A stretch of 44,231 bases of DNA from an uncultured Dechloromonas sp. (GCA_937996725.1 CALKUR010000065.1:1-44231); one strand, 5' to 3'. Shown: positions 6,780 through 16,097, counted from the stretch's first letter. Notes: generated by a model not told the origin, from the sequence alone. Made by a program: numbers and translations.

Positions 6780-7646
6780 ATGAATCATTTTTTGGCATCT
6801 GCTGCTTACCTGGTGTTTCAAGTGCTGGGCTTGTTGCCTTTGGCATTGCTCCAGGGCCTGGGCACGGCTTTGGGTTGTCTGGGCGCGGTATTGCCGGGGC
6901 GATACAGAAAGCGGGCTTACGAGAACCTCCGTCTCGCCTATCCGGAAGCCACGCCTGCAATGGATCGCGCCGTGATGATCGAGCTACTGCAAATGTTTCT
7001 GGAGTTGCCGTACCTGTGGGCAAAACGCAATGCGAGCAAGCTCGACAAGATTATCCGTTGTGACCAGTGGGCGTTAATTGATGACGCGCTGGCGCAGGGG
7101 CAGGGGGTGATTCTAATTTCGCCTCACATCGGTGCCTTTGAGATGCTGGGCCCGTTTTATACCCGCCGCCATAAGGCTGCTGTGATTTTTAAAGAACCTC
7201 GGATGCAATGGCTCAAGCTGTTGATCAACCGCATTCGGCTCTCGCCGGCACTCAAGCTGGTGCCCGCCAATCAGGCAGGAGTGAAGGGGTTGGTCAAGAC
7301 GCTTATTAAGGGCGAAACGATCGGCTTTTTGCCCGACCAGGTGCCTGCCCTAGGGGATGGCGTGTATGCGCCGTTCTTTGGGAAAGACGCGTATACGATT
7401 ACGCTGGTCCAGCGGATGCAGGCGATACGCAACAGCCCGATCTTTACGGTGGGGTTGGAGCGACTGCCCAAGGGAAAAGGCTACTACTTCCACATTGTGC
7501 CGATGGCTGAGACCTTATCGGAATCGCCGGAGCGGGCGGCGGCGCAGATGAACACGGCGCTGGAAGAGATGATCAGGAAGATGCCGCTGCAGTATCTATG
7601 GGGTTATAACCGCTACAAAACCCCGCGACCGGACCGGGCATCGTAA
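6780..7646 (+). CDS. Lysophospholipid/lipid A acyltransferase (LpxL/HtrB family)
   Basis: Inner-membrane acyltransferase, probably adding a secondary fatty acid to lipid A from acyl-ACP. It has 288 residues. The N-terminal hydrophobic anchor spans residues 5-35. The catalytic HX4E motif is H116 to E121 (SPHIGAFEM). Also present are FKEPRMQWL and the block FLPDQVPALGDGVYAPFFG, typical of the LpxL/LpxM family. The 233 bases upstream hold the previous terminator and no gene; a weak TTGAAT/TATTCC promoter may lie near 6733-6763. Whether it acts as LpxL or LpxM cannot be told. Confidence 0.88.
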   Translation: MNHFLASAAYLVFQVLGLLPLALLQGLGTALGCLGAVLPGRYRKRAYENLRLAYPEATPAMDRAVMIELLQMFLELPYLWAKRNASKLDKIIRCDQWALIDDALAQGQGVILISPHIGAFEMLGPFYTRRHKAAVIFKEPRMQWLKLLINRIRLSPALKLVPANQAGVKGLVKTLIKGETIGFLPDQVPALGDGVYAPFFGKDAYTITLVQRMQAIRNSPIFTVGLERLPKGKGYYFHIVPMAETLSESPERAAAQMNTALEEMIRKMPLQYLWGYNRYKTPRPDRAS

Positions 7647-7713
7647 CTGCCACGAGCGGTGCAGGATGTGGCACACTGCCTGCCAACAGCTTTGTTGATA
7701 GGTGCGAGCAGGT

Positions 7714-8277
7714 ATGAAGCGGATCGTTATAGGTATTTCCGGGGCCAGCGGGTCCATTTATGGCGTGCGCCTGCTGCAGGTGTTGCAGGAGATGCACGAT
7801 ATTGAGACGCATCTGGTGCTGAGCCAGGGTGCCCGCGTGACGCTACCGCTGGAGACCGAATTTACTTGTGCGCAGGTTGAGGCGTTGGCAACGGTCGTGC
7901 ATGATCCGGCCAACTTGGCCGCACCGATTTCCAGCGGTTCATTTCCGGTCACCGGTATGGTGGTGGCACCGTGTTCGATGAAGAGCCTGGCGCAAATTGC
8001 CTTGGCGCTGAATGACAACCTGTTATCGCGGGCGGCCGATGTCACCTTGAAGGAGCGTCGTAAGCTCGTGCTGCTCCCCCGCGAGACGCCGCTGCATTTA
8101 AGCCATTTGCGCCACATGGCAGCGGTGACGGAGATGGGCGGCGTGATTCTGCCGCCGGTACCATCCTTCTATCACAGCCCCAAAACCATCATGGATCTCG
8201 TCGATCAGACGATTGGCAAGGTGCTGGATCAGTTCGGGATCGAGCACGACTTATTCAAGCGCTGGTCGGGTGCTTAG
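7714..8277 (+). CDS. ubiX: Flavin prenyltransferase UbiX
   Basis: Attaches a dimethylallyl group to FMN, producing the prenyl-FMN cofactor for the UbiD decarboxylase in ubiquinone synthesis. From ATG 7714 it is 187 residues, starting MKRIVIGISGASGSIYGVRL (flavin-binding GxSG). It contains VVAPCSMKSLAQIA and RRKLVLLPRETPLH with the expected Arg/Glu residues. The frame also opens at GTG 7702, but the ATG fits family N-termini better. No ubiD is in the window. The downstream gene is convergent. Confidence 0.95.
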   Translation: MKRIVIGISGASGSIYGVRLLQVLQEMHDIETHLVLSQGARVTLPLETEFTCAQVEALATVVHDPANLAAPISSGSFPVTGMVVAPCSMKSLAQIALALNDNLLSRAADVTLKERRKLVLLPRETPLHLSHLRHMAAVTEMGGVILPPVPSFYHSPKTIMDLVDQTIGKVLDQFGIEHDLFKRWSGA

Positions 8278-8283
8278 GCCTGC

Positions 8284-8712
8284 TTAGAAGATCCGGTTGA
8301 GCTGATCGTCGATGCTGACGTAGACCGGAACCCCGCGTGTGACGAATAAGCCGAGTGCCTCGCTGAAGGCAGGTTGCTGCCAGGCGTTGCGGTGGGCGGG
8401 TTCGGTATAGAGCACAATCTCGCTGCCTTGATTTAGTGTGCCAATAACCACCTTGCTGCGATCGGGTCGTAGCCCTGGGGCAAGGGGTTTATCAAACTGC
8501 TGTGACCGGAGCCAGAGGCATTCATATTCGCGGCAGGAGTTTGGCCGGTCGTTATAGATGGCGCAGCCGCTATCTTCAACGCAATGTGTGCAAGACGTAT
8601 TGGCAGGCTTGTTGAGTTCCTTGACCTTCATGACGTGGCAGCAATAGGTGCAGGTGCCGCAATCATTGCGCGGCGTTGCGTCTGGCAGGTTGTGTGCTGG
8701 GGTGATGGTCAT
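8284..8712 (-). CDS. YkgJ-family cysteine-cluster protein
   Basis: 142 residues with a cysteine-rich N-terminal half: CGTCTYCC near residues 18-25, then CTHC, GCAIYNDRPNSC and YECLWL. This is the pattern of the YkgJ (UPF0153) family, proposed to bind zinc or an iron-sulfur cluster; no reaction is established. The C-terminal half has no cysteines and looks like an ordinary alpha/beta extension. It is convergent with ubiX. Function is only inferred to be metal-related. Confidence 0.8.
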   Translation of the reverse strand: MTITPAHNLPDATPRNDCGTCTYCCHVMKVKELNKPANTSCTHCVEDSGCAIYNDRPNSCREYECLWLRSQQFDKPLAPGLRPDRSKVVIGTLNQGSEIVLYTEPAHRNAWQQPAFSEALGLFVTRGVPVYVSIDDQLNRIF

Positions 8713-8993
8713 AAGTTGGCGACGGTAAAGGTTCTAGCTGGATCTGATGTCGTGAGTCTAATCTGTCGCGGGTGATCTGCGTGAAAGAATGCACCACAGA
8801 ATTGTTGCGATGCAGCGCGACCTGGTCCGCTAAAGCCTGTGCTGGTGCGGGTTGTAGCCGTGATACAACGCGCTGCGAAATATGACGAAAATGCTTAAAC
8901 CTGTAAGCGAAATGTAAGAGTGACTACGTACGCTTGCCTCACGCGCCGAGTGGCTTGTTCGGTCGGCGCATCCATAAAGAGGAGGAGAAATCC
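8713..8993. promoter_or_regulatory. Intergenic region ahead of DUF485-actP
   Basis: 281 bases without a convincing gene, between divergent ykgJ-like and acetate-uptake genes. A direct repeat TGTAAG occurs twice 11 bases apart near 8900-8917, which could be part of an activator site. I see no clear sigma-54 element. A strong ribosome site GGAGGAG precedes ATG 8994. Confidence 0.35.
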
Positions 8994-9302
8994 ATGTTAG
9001 ACCCCACGACCGCCAAGATCTTGGCAGACCCCAAGTTCAATGAAATGGTCTCGGTTCGGAACAGCTATAGCTGGATCTGCACCGTGCTCATGCTCGTTGC
9101 TTACTTCGGTTTCATCCTGACCCTGGCCTTTGATAAGGCTATCTTTGCTCAAAAAATCGGTGACGGCGTTATGACGCTGGGTGTGCCGGTGGGTCTCGGC
9201 GTGATTCTGTTCACGATCATCATTACGGCTGTTTACGTGAAGAAGGCCAACACGGACTTCGACGCACTGAAAGAAGCCGTCATCAAGGACGTTCAAAAAT
9301 GA
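8994..9302 (+). CDS. DUF485 membrane protein (YjcH-like)
   Basis: 102 residues from ATG 8994, preceded by GGAGGAG. It has two membrane segments, near residues 27-47 and 62-82, and a cytoplasmic N-terminus starting MLDPTTAKILADPKF. The family is almost always encoded just upstream of the acetate permease ActP, and here it overlaps actP by four bases (ATGA), so the two proteins are probably made in fixed ratio. Its exact role in acetate uptake is unknown. Confidence 0.92.
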   Translation: MLDPTTAKILADPKFNEMVSVRNSYSWICTVLMLVAYFGFILTLAFDKAIFAQKIGDGVMTLGVPVGLGVILFTIIITAVYVKKANTDFDALKEAVIKDVQK

Positions 9303-10981
9303 CCAAGATGAATAAGACCCTTATTGCGCTGGGTGCGCTCCTCCTGAGTGGTGCAGCACTGGCCGCCGGTGCTGACCTGGGTAACACCCAGAAGCAGGCG
9401 ACCAACTGGACCGCTATCGTCATGTTCGGCATTTTCGTTGCCTTTACTCTGTACATCACCAAGTGGGCTGCAGGTAAAACGAAGACGGCTGCCGACTTCT
9501 ACACCGCCGGTGGTGGTATTACCGGTTTCCAGAATGGCCTGGCAATCGCTGGCGACTATATGTCGGCTGCGTCGTTCCTGGGTATTTCGGGCCTGGTGTT
9601 CGCTAATGGCTTCGACGGCCTGATCTTCTCGATCGGCTGGCTGGTCGGTTGGCCGATCATCACGTTCCTGCTGGCAGAGCGTCTGCGTAACCTCGGTAAG
9701 TTTACCTTCGCCGATGTGGTTGCCTTCCGCTTCTCGCAGACCCCGGTTCGTGTGTTTGCTGCTACCGGTACGCTGGTTGTTGTGGCCTTCTACATGATTG
9801 CCCAGATGGTTGGCGCAGGCCAGCTCATCAAGGTGCTGTTCGGTCTGGAATACACCTACGCCGTTGTCCTCGTCGGTATCCTGATGATGATGTACGTGCT
9901 GTTCGGTGGTATGACCGCAACGACTTGGGTTCAGGTGATCAAGGCTGTGATGCTGCTGTCGGGCGCAACCTTCATGGCGGGTGCCGTGCTGTTTGCCTTC
10001 GGTTTCAGCCCGGAAGCGCTGTTCGCCAAGGCTGTTGAAGTTCACGCCAAGCACGACGCCATCATGTCGCCGGGCGGCCTGATCAAGGATCCGATTTCGG
10101 CAATCTCGATCGGTATGGCGCTGATGTTCGGTACGGCTGGTCTGCCGCACATCCTGATGCGCTTCTTCACCGTGCCGAACGCCAAGGAAGCCCGTAAGTC
10201 GGTTGCCTGGGCAACGACCTGGATCGGTTACTTCTACATCCTGACCTTCATCATCGGTTTCGGCGCTATCGTGTTCCTGATTCAGGATCCGGGTGCTTAC
10301 TACGTCGATGGTGACATTGCCAAGGGTCTGAAGGGCGGCGGCAACATGGCTGCTATCCACCTGTCGAACGCTGTCGGTGGTGACCTGTTCCTAGGCTTCA
10401 TCTCGGCCGTGGCCTTCGCCACCATCCTGGCCGTGGTTGCTGGTCTGACGCTTGCCGGTGCATCGGCTGTGTCGCATGACCTGTACGCCACCGTCATCAA
10501 GGAAGGCAAGGCTGACCAGGCTGCTGAAATGCGTGTCTCGAAGATCACTACGGTCGCTCTGGCGATTCTGGCAATCTTTCTGGGTATCGCTTTCGAGAAG
10601 CAGAACGTTGCCTACATGGTGATGCTGGCCTTCGCGATCGCTTGTTCGGCTAACTTCCCAGTGCTGCTGATGTCGGTGATGTGGAAGGACTGTACGACCA
10701 AGGGTGCCGTGGTTGGTGGCTTTGTTGGTCTGCTGGCTTCGGCTGGTCTAACCATCCTGTCGCCGGCTGTGTACGAAGCTGTTCTGGGCAACGCCAAGGG
10801 TAGCGCGCCGTTCCCATACGGTTCGCCGGCTCTGTTCTCCATGACGGCCGCGTTCCTGACCATCTGGATCGTGTCGAAGCTGGACGGCAGCGCCCGTGCC
10901 CAGATTGACCGTGACGGTTATCCGGCACAGATGGTTCGTTCGGAAACCGGTATCGGTGCTGCTGGTGCCTCTGGCCACTAA
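9299..10981 (+). CDS. actP: Cation/acetate symporter ActP
   Basis: Sodium:solute symporter family permease that takes up acetate and other short carboxylates across the inner membrane. It has 560 residues. The first 22 residues resemble the cleavable signal seen in ActP (ALLLSGAALA), followed by about 13 hydrophobic segments. Diagnostic blocks include TAADFYTAGGGITGFQNGLA, GDYMSAASFLGISG and GTAGLPHILMRFFTV. Codons are strongly biased (mostly CTG, GGT, GTG, TTC), like ribosomal protein genes in the window, suggesting high expression. A strong terminator follows. Confidence 0.95.
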   Translation: MTKMNKTLIALGALLLSGAALAAGADLGNTQKQATNWTAIVMFGIFVAFTLYITKWAAGKTKTAADFYTAGGGITGFQNGLAIAGDYMSAASFLGISGLVFANGFDGLIFSIGWLVGWPIITFLLAERLRNLGKFTFADVVAFRFSQTPVRVFAATGTLVVVAFYMIAQMVGAGQLIKVLFGLEYTYAVVLVGILMMMYVLFGGMTATTWVQVIKAVMLLSGATFMAGAVLFAFGFSPEALFAKAVEVHAKHDAIMSPGGLIKDPISAISIGMALMFGTAGLPHILMRFFTVPNAKEARKSVAWATTWIGYFYILTFIIGFGAIVFLIQDPGAYYVDGDIAKGLKGGGNMAAIHLSNAVGGDLFLGFISAVAFATILAVVAGLTLAGASAVSHDLYATVIKEGKADQAAEMRVSKITTVALAILAIFLGIAFEKQNVAYMVMLAFAIACSANFPVLLMSVMWKDCTTKGAVVGGFVGLLASAGLTILSPAVYEAVLGNAKGSAPFPYGSPALFSMTAAFLTIWIVSKLDGSARAQIDRDGYPAQMVRSETGIGAAGASGH

Positions 10982-11012
10982 GTAGTCGATTCCGTACCAC
11001 CTCGCGTGGTGA

Positions 11013-11049
11013 CAAAGACCCGGGCTTTGGCCCGGGTCTTTGCTTTTTT
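11013..11049 (+). terminator. Intrinsic terminator after actP
   Basis: Perfect 13-pair stem CAAAGACCCGGGC with GCCCGGGTCTTTG (11013-11042, loop TTTG) followed by C and six T residues. Confidence 0.92.
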
Positions 11050-11168
11050 GGGCCAGAAAATGCATAGGCCATGCCGCTGAAAGGCTTGCCTGGCGGGCGG
11101 TTCATGGCCAGATGGTATACTTCACGCCCGAACGGTTTTCATCCAATTTCATCCCAATTTATCCGGGT

Positions 11169-12464
11169 ATGCCCCTTCACCTTATCGGCCTGAATCATCA
11201 CACTGCCCCGCTGGCGATCCGCGAGCGGGTGGCTATTGCGGCCGATGAAATCAGTAATGCCTTGGCCCGAATCCGTGAATGCGGTGCGGCTAATGAAGCA
11301 GCCATTCTGTCGACCTGCAACCGTACGGAGTTGTATGTTGAAGGTGGGTCGGTCGATGCAGTGCTTGACTGGTGGATGCAACATTCCGGCATGAGCCTCG
11401 AAGAGGCGCGCCCATTTCTTTATCAGCACACCGAACAGGATGCCGTTCGCCAGGCGCTGCGCGTCGCGGCCGGCCTGGACTCGATGGTGCTAGGTGAGCC
11501 ACAGATACTGGGGCAGATGAAAGACGCTGCACGTACCGCCGAGCAGGTTGGGGCGCTGGGTAGTCACTTGCACCGACTGTTTCAGCATGCCTTCGCCGTG
11601 GCGAAAGAAATCCGTACCAATACGGGCATCGGTGAGAGCGTCGTGTCGATGGCGGCCGCTTCGGTGCACCTGGCCGAGCGGATTTTTGATGATCTGCAAG
11701 AACAATCCGTCTTGCTGGTGGGTGCTGGCGACATGATGGAGCTGTGTGCGACCCATTTTGCAGCGGCCAAACCGCGTCGGATGGTCGTGGCGAATCGTAC
11801 CCTAGAGCGTGCTAATCGCTTGGCCGAGCAGATCCATGGTGAATCGATGCGTCTGTCGGAGATGCCCGAGGCGCTACATCAGTTTGATATTGTTGTTTCC
11901 TGTACGGCGAGCTCATTGCCGATTATCGGGCTAGGCATGGTCGAGCGGGCCCTGAAGGCACGCCGCCATCGCCCGATGTTCATGGTGGATCTGGCGGTGC
12001 CCAGAGATATCGAGCCTGAAGTGGGCGAGTTGAATGATGTCTTCCACTACACCGTCGATGATCTGGCAGGCATTGTGCAGAGCGGTGTGGCATCGCGTCA
12101 GGCGGCCGTGACCGATGCCGAGGCGATTATCGCCAATCGCCTGGGTGAGTATCTTGATTGGCATGCCCGTCGTGCGCATGTGCCGGTGATTCAGTCGCTG
12201 CGCGAGACGGCCATGCAGTTGCGGGAACTGGAGCTTGCCCAGGCTAAGCGTCGCCTGCAACGCGGAGAATCGGCCGATGTGGTGCTTGAGCAGATTGCCA
12301 CACGCTTGATGAACAAATTTTTGCACGGTCCACTCGCAGCTATGAACAAAGCGGATGCGGCCGAACGTGAACACTTGCAGCAGGCGATGCGGCACTTCGT
12401 GGCCGTCTGGGAGCGAGATCGCGCCGATTTGGATGATGTGCCATCCATAGGAGACAAGTCATGA
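11169..12464 (+). CDS. hemA: Glutamyl-tRNA reductase
   Basis: First enzyme of C5-pathway heme synthesis: reduces Glu-tRNA(Glu) to glutamate-1-semialdehyde with NADPH. From ATG 11169 it is 431 residues, starting MPLHLIGLNHHTAPLAIRER. The catalytic cysteine is C50 in STCNRTE. The middle holds the GLDSMVLGEPQILGQ block and the NADPH domain LLVGAGDMMEL, and the C-terminal part is the helical dimerisation domain. The open frame extends up to 11040 over the actP terminator, so the later start is chosen. A TATACT box near 11115 may be its -10. It overlaps the next gene by four bases. Confidence 0.96.
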   Translation: MPLHLIGLNHHTAPLAIRERVAIAADEISNALARIRECGAANEAAILSTCNRTELYVEGGSVDAVLDWWMQHSGMSLEEARPFLYQHTEQDAVRQALRVAAGLDSMVLGEPQILGQMKDAARTAEQVGALGSHLHRLFQHAFAVAKEIRTNTGIGESVVSMAAASVHLAERIFDDLQEQSVLLVGAGDMMELCATHFAAAKPRRMVVANRTLERANRLAEQIHGESMRLSEMPEALHQFDIVVSCTASSLPIIGLGMVERALKARRHRPMFMVDLAVPRDIEPEVGELNDVFHYTVDDLAGIVQSGVASRQAAVTDAEAIIANRLGEYLDWHARRAHVPVIQSLRETAMQLRELELAQAKRRLQRGESADVVLEQIATRLMNKFLHGPLAAMNKADAAEREHLQQAMRHFVAVWERDRADLDDVPSIGDKS

Positions 12465-13261
12465 CCTGGTGGTTGCTTTGCTATGTGGCGCTTGGCCTGG
12501 GCTCTGGCTTTATCGCCGGGTTGTTTGGTGTGGGCGGTGGTTTGACCATCGTACCGATTCTGCTGATGCTGTTTAAAGCGCAAGGGTTTCCGGAAGCCGA
12601 GCTGATGCATCTGGCGCTGGGTACGGCGATGGCAACGATCGTGGTGACGTCCATCTCCAGTATGCGCGCCCATCATCAGCATGGTGGCGTGCGTTGGGAT
12701 ATCTTCCGCGGCATGGCACCGGGTCTTGTTACCGGTACGCTTGTCGGGAGCCTGTTTGCCAGTAGCGTTCAGACCGACCATCTGGCGATGGCCTTTACGG
12801 CGATTGTGTACTGGGCGTCGTTACAGATGCTGCTGGATTTCAAACCCAAACCCACGCGACAGCTGCCCGGGTTTGCCGGCCTGTTGGGCACCGGCGGGGT
12901 GATTGGTGGCGTATCGAGTCTGGTCGCGGCGGGCGGTGGTTTTCTGTCGGTGCCTTTTATGGTGCTCTGTAACGTGCCTATCCGCCAAGCTGTGGGCACT
13001 TCCGCCGCACTAGGCTTGCCGATTGCTGCGGCCGGTGTGGTCGGCTATATTGTCGGCGGTTGGTCGGTGGCCGGTTTGCCAGGGCCCAACGTCGGATTCG
13101 TGTATCTACCAGCCTTCCTGGGGGTAGTGTTGTCGACAATTTTTATGGCCCCGGTGGGTGCCCGCATGGCCCATCGCTTGCCCGTGAAGCAACTCAAGCG
13201 CGCATTTGGCGCTATGCTGGCCTTGTTAGCCACCAAAATGCTCTGGACTCTGATCGGTTAG
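12461..13261 (+). CDS. TauE/SafE (TSUP) family permease
   Basis: Predicted inner-membrane transporter of sulfonates, sulfite or related small anions; 266 residues with about eight hydrophobic segments. The N-terminal GLGSGFIAGLFGVGGGLTIV and the second half-repeat GVSSLVAAGGGFLSVPFMV are the two inverted repeat signatures of the TSUP family. The start overlaps the hemA stop (ATGA). Substrate cannot be predicted, and the operon with hemA may only reflect translational coupling. Confidence 0.9.
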   Translation: MTWWLLCYVALGLGSGFIAGLFGVGGGLTIVPILLMLFKAQGFPEAELMHLALGTAMATIVVTSISSMRAHHQHGGVRWDIFRGMAPGLVTGTLVGSLFASSVQTDHLAMAFTAIVYWASLQMLLDFKPKPTRQLPGFAGLLGTGGVIGGVSSLVAAGGGFLSVPFMVLCNVPIRQAVGTSAALGLPIAAAGVVGYIVGGWSVAGLPGPNVGFVYLPAFLGVVLSTIFMAPVGARMAHRLPVKQLKRAFGAMLALLATKMLWTLIG

Positions 13262-13317
13262 TTCTCTGTGTTTCGCCTGTCTCTGGAGCGCGGGGACGGG
13301 TACAATGGCGGCTCGTT

Positions 13318-13403
13318 GCGGGTGTGGTGAAATTGGTAAACACAGCAGACTTAAAATCTGCCGGCGAATAGCCTTGCCGGTTCAAGTCCGGCCATCCGCA
13401 CCA
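13318..13403 (+). tRNA. tRNA-Leu (TAA)
   Basis: 86 bases with encoded CCA. Acceptor GCGGGTG pairs with CATCCGC. It has a class II long variable arm (CGGCGAATAGCCTTGCCGG region) and anticodon TAA at 13352-13354 in the loop CTTAAAA. A TACAAT -10 box lies at 13301-13306, so the tRNA probably has its own promoter. The prfA start is 17 bases downstream. Confidence 0.96.
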
Positions 13404-13420
13404 ATTGATTTGTGTGGCCT

Positions 13421-14503
13421 ATGAAACCCAGCCTTCAAGACAAACTGCGCCAGCTCGCCGAGCGTTTGGAAACGCTGGATCGACGGCTGAGCGAGCCAGA
13501 TGTACACAACGATCTGGATGAGTTTCGCCGTATCTCCAAGGAGCGTGCCGAGATCGAGCCGGTGGTCGCTCTGTATGTCATTTACTGCCAGCGCATGGCG
13601 GATCTGGAAGCGGCCGAGGCGATGCTGTCTGACCCGGATATGAAGGGTTTTGCGCAAGAAGAAATTGCTGCGGTCAAAGCGGATTTGCCCGACCTGGAAA
13701 ACGAACTACAGACGCTGTTGCTGCCGCGCGACCCGAATGACGACAAGAACGTCATTGTTGAAATCCGTGCCGGTACGGGTGGCGATGAGTCTGCCTTGTT
13801 TGCGGGCGATTTGTTCCGCATGTATTCACGCTTTGCCGAGCGTCGTCGTTGGCAGACCGAGCTGATCTCGGCCAGCGACTCCGATCTGGGTGGTTATAAG
13901 GAAGTGATCTTCCGTGTGCTCGGGCAGGGGGCGTATTCGGCGCTCAAGTTCGAGTCGGGCGGCCACCGCGTCCAGCGCGTACCTGAAACTGAAACGCAGG
14001 GGCGCATTCACACTTCGGCCTGTACCGTGGCGGTGATGCCAGAAGCCGATGCCTTAGAAGCCGTCACGATTAATCCGGCCGACCTACGCATTGATACCTT
14101 CCGGGCCTCGGGGGCCGGTGGCCAGCACATCAACAAAACCGATTCGGCCGTGCGCATTACGCATTTGCCGACGGGCACGGTGGTGGAATGCCAGGATGGC
14201 CGTTCGCAGCATCAGAACCGTGATCAGGCGATGCGGGTGCTGGTAGCGCGGATTGAAGACCAGCGCCGGCGTGAGCAACACGCCAAGGAAGCCGCGACCC
14301 GCAAGAGCCTGATTGGTAGCGGTGACCGTTCCGAGCGCATTCGTACCTATAACTTTCCACAAGGTCGTCTGACCGATCACCGCATTAACCTGACGCTGTA
14401 CAAGCTGGCGTATCTGATGGATGGAGATCTGGACGAACTCGTGCGGACGCTGGCTGCCGAACACCAGGCTGAACAGCTGGCAGCGCTGGCCGAGCAGGAC
14501 TAA
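13421..14503 (+). CDS. prfA: Peptide chain release factor 1
   Basis: Recognises UAA and UAG stop codons and triggers peptide release. 360 residues from ATG 13421, the standard length. The GGQ motif is at residues 233-235 (SGAGGQHINKTDSAV). The stop-codon reading tripeptide region reads PET at 188-190 (RVPETETQGR), against PAT in E. coli. The GGDESALFAGDLFRMY block is intact. It is followed by prmC, which methylates the GGQ glutamine. Confidence 0.98.
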   Translation: MKPSLQDKLRQLAERLETLDRRLSEPDVHNDLDEFRRISKERAEIEPVVALYVIYCQRMADLEAAEAMLSDPDMKGFAQEEIAAVKADLPDLENELQTLLLPRDPNDDKNVIVEIRAGTGGDESALFAGDLFRMYSRFAERRRWQTELISASDSDLGGYKEVIFRVLGQGAYSALKFESGGHRVQRVPETETQGRIHTSACTVAVMPEADALEAVTINPADLRIDTFRASGAGGQHINKTDSAVRITHLPTGTVVECQDGRSQHQNRDQAMRVLVARIEDQRRREQHAKEAATRKSLIGSGDRSERIRTYNFPQGRLTDHRINLTLYKLAYLMDGDLDELVRTLAAEHQAEQLAALAEQD

Positions 14504-14542
14504 ATCGTGGTGCCAGAAGCGCCTCTGGCAATGAAGGCGGGT

Positions 14543-15388
14543 ATGTCTCGCGCCGACGCGCTACGCTGGGCCGTGCAATCGATCGACCGATTAGATGCGC
14601 GGCGCTTGTTACAGCATGTGTCCCAATGTTCTGCGGCGGATCTATTGGCGTACGCCGAAGTACCTTTAACCGCCGAGGCGGCCGGCGCTTTCGAAGCGCT
14701 GGTCATGCGCCGCCAACAGGGGGAGCCTGTGGCGTATCTGACCGGCGTCGCGGGCTTTTACGAGGACCTCCTGCAGGTTTCCCCGGCGGTGCTGGTACCG
14801 CGCCCGGAAACCGAAGAACTCGTCCGCTGGGCACTGGAGGTGCTCAAAGACCGCGAGAGCCCGCAGATAGCCGACTTGGGTACCGGGAGTGGGGCCATTG
14901 CCTTGGCCTTAGCGGGTGCGCGGTCCGATGCCCGAATTCTGGCCATCGATGTCTCGGCCGATGCGGTCGCGGTCGCTACCGCCAATCGGGATCGACTGAC
15001 GCGCCCCAATGTCGAGATACGTTGCGCCAGCTGGTTAGAGGGTATCCCTACCGTACCTGTGTTTGATCTCATCATCAGTAACCCGCCTTATATCGACGCG
15101 TCGGATCCGCATCTGACGGGCGATGGGGTGCGTTTTGAACCGCGTCTGGCCCTCACTGATGGCGGTGATGGCTTGTCGGCCTATGCGGCCATTGCCGCGC
15201 AAGCCTTACCGCGCTTGAAGCCGGGCGGCTGGCTGCTGGTGGAGCATGGGCACGACCAGGCAGAAACGATTGCCGCGCTCTGGCGTGCTGCCGGGCTGAC
15301 AGCGGTGCAGAGTCGACAAGATTTGAGCGGCAACCCGCGCATCACGGCGGGGCAGAAGCCCAGAGCCGATGAGCCTGGCCATGCGTGA
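14543..15388 (+). CDS. prmC: Release factor glutamine methyltransferase
   Basis: Uses S-adenosylmethionine to methylate the GGQ glutamine of release factors. From ATG 14543 (AAGGCGG ribosome site) it is 281 residues. It has an N-terminal helical factor-binding domain, then the SAM loop DLGTGSGAIALA near residue 111 and the catalytic NPPY motif near residues 180-183 (ISNPPYIDASDPHL). The frame is open to GTG 14507, and ATG 14531 is another candidate start, so the exact N-terminus is uncertain. It overlaps the TonB-like gene by 20 bases. Confidence 0.94.
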   Translation: MSRADALRWAVQSIDRLDARRLLQHVSQCSAADLLAYAEVPLTAEAAGAFEALVMRRQQGEPVAYLTGVAGFYEDLLQVSPAVLVPRPETEELVRWALEVLKDRESPQIADLGTGSGAIALALAGARSDARILAIDVSADAVAVATANRDRLTRPNVEIRCASWLEGIPTVPVFDLIISNPPYIDASDPHLTGDGVRFEPRLALTDGGDGLSAYAAIAAQALPRLKPGGWLLVEHGHDQAETIAALWRAAGLTAVQSRQDLSGNPRITAGQKPRADEPGHA

Positions 15389-16097
15389 TTGGTGCTTCTG
15401 GCAACAATGGCCACCCTCGTTACGCTGGGCCGTCGGCTTATCCGTGGGCATTCACCTGCTCGTGATTTTGCCGATGGGCTGGCTGTTCTACACGCCGATC
15501 GCTATGCCGCAGGCACCCTTGAGCGCCGTACTCAAAGGCCCCGGCGAAGTCGTGCAAGCGGCACGCGCCAACGCCAAGCAATTCGCCCCGGTTTCTGCCG
15601 GCGATGCCGCCAAAACCGCCCACAAGCAACCGACCAAGCCGTTGCCCGTCCGCGAAGATGCCAAAATCCGCCAAACGACCAATACCACCCAAGCGGTGGC
15701 GGGTGTGGCCCAGGGCGATGCCTCGGCGCAGGCTAACGCCGCCTCACGGGCTGGCGTGGTGGGTGGTGCGCCCGAGTCGGCGCGGGATGGCGTGGAAGCA
15801 GATGCGCTTAATCGATACCGTTTAGCTTTGGGGGCGGAGGCTCGCAAGGCGCGCCGTTACCCTGAGGTATCTCGGACGCGGGGGCAGGAAGGTACCGTGG
15901 AAGTCTTCGTCCTGTTATCACGGGCTGGCGGCACGCCCGTGGTGCTAGCCGGCAAGAGTAGCGGCTCGGCCACGCTGGATGACGGGGCCTTGGTCATGGT
16001 GCGCATGGCGGCAGAACGGACGCCGGTACCTCAGGAGCTGCAGGGCCGGAATCTCAAAATCCCCTTGCGGATCCGCTTCTCGCTCGACGATTTCTGA
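15369..16097 (+). CDS. TonB-like energy transducer
   Basis: 242 residues. A short cytoplasmic start precedes one membrane segment (near residues 20-42, LSVGIHLLVILPMGWLFY). A Pro/Ala/Lys-rich linker follows. The C-terminal TonB-type domain starts near residue 150 (RYRLALGAEARKARRYPEVS, then GTVEVFVLLSRAGG). The layout fits a protein that couples inner-membrane proton motive force to an outer-membrane receptor, but no exbB, exbD or receptor gene is in the window, so the partner is unknown. The ATG lies inside the end of prmC, indicating coupled translation. Confidence 0.83.
   Translation: MSLAMRDWCFWQQWPPSLRWAVGLSVGIHLLVILPMGWLFYTPIAMPQAPLSAVLKGPGEVVQAARANAKQFAPVSAGDAAKTAHKQPTKPLPVREDAKIRQTTNTTQAVAGVAQGDASAQANAASRAGVVGGAPESARDGVEADALNRYRLALGAEARKARRYPEVSRTRGQEGTVEVFVLLSRAGGTPVVLAGKSSGSATLDDGALVMVRMAAERTPVPQELQGRNLKIPLRIRFSLDDF

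Noticed and set aside
9293..10360. 355-codon minus-strand open frame opposite actP
   Set aside because: The actP gene uses few, highly biased codons, which leaves a long stop-free antisense frame. The encoded protein is a Gln/His/Arg-rich string with no fold-like pattern.
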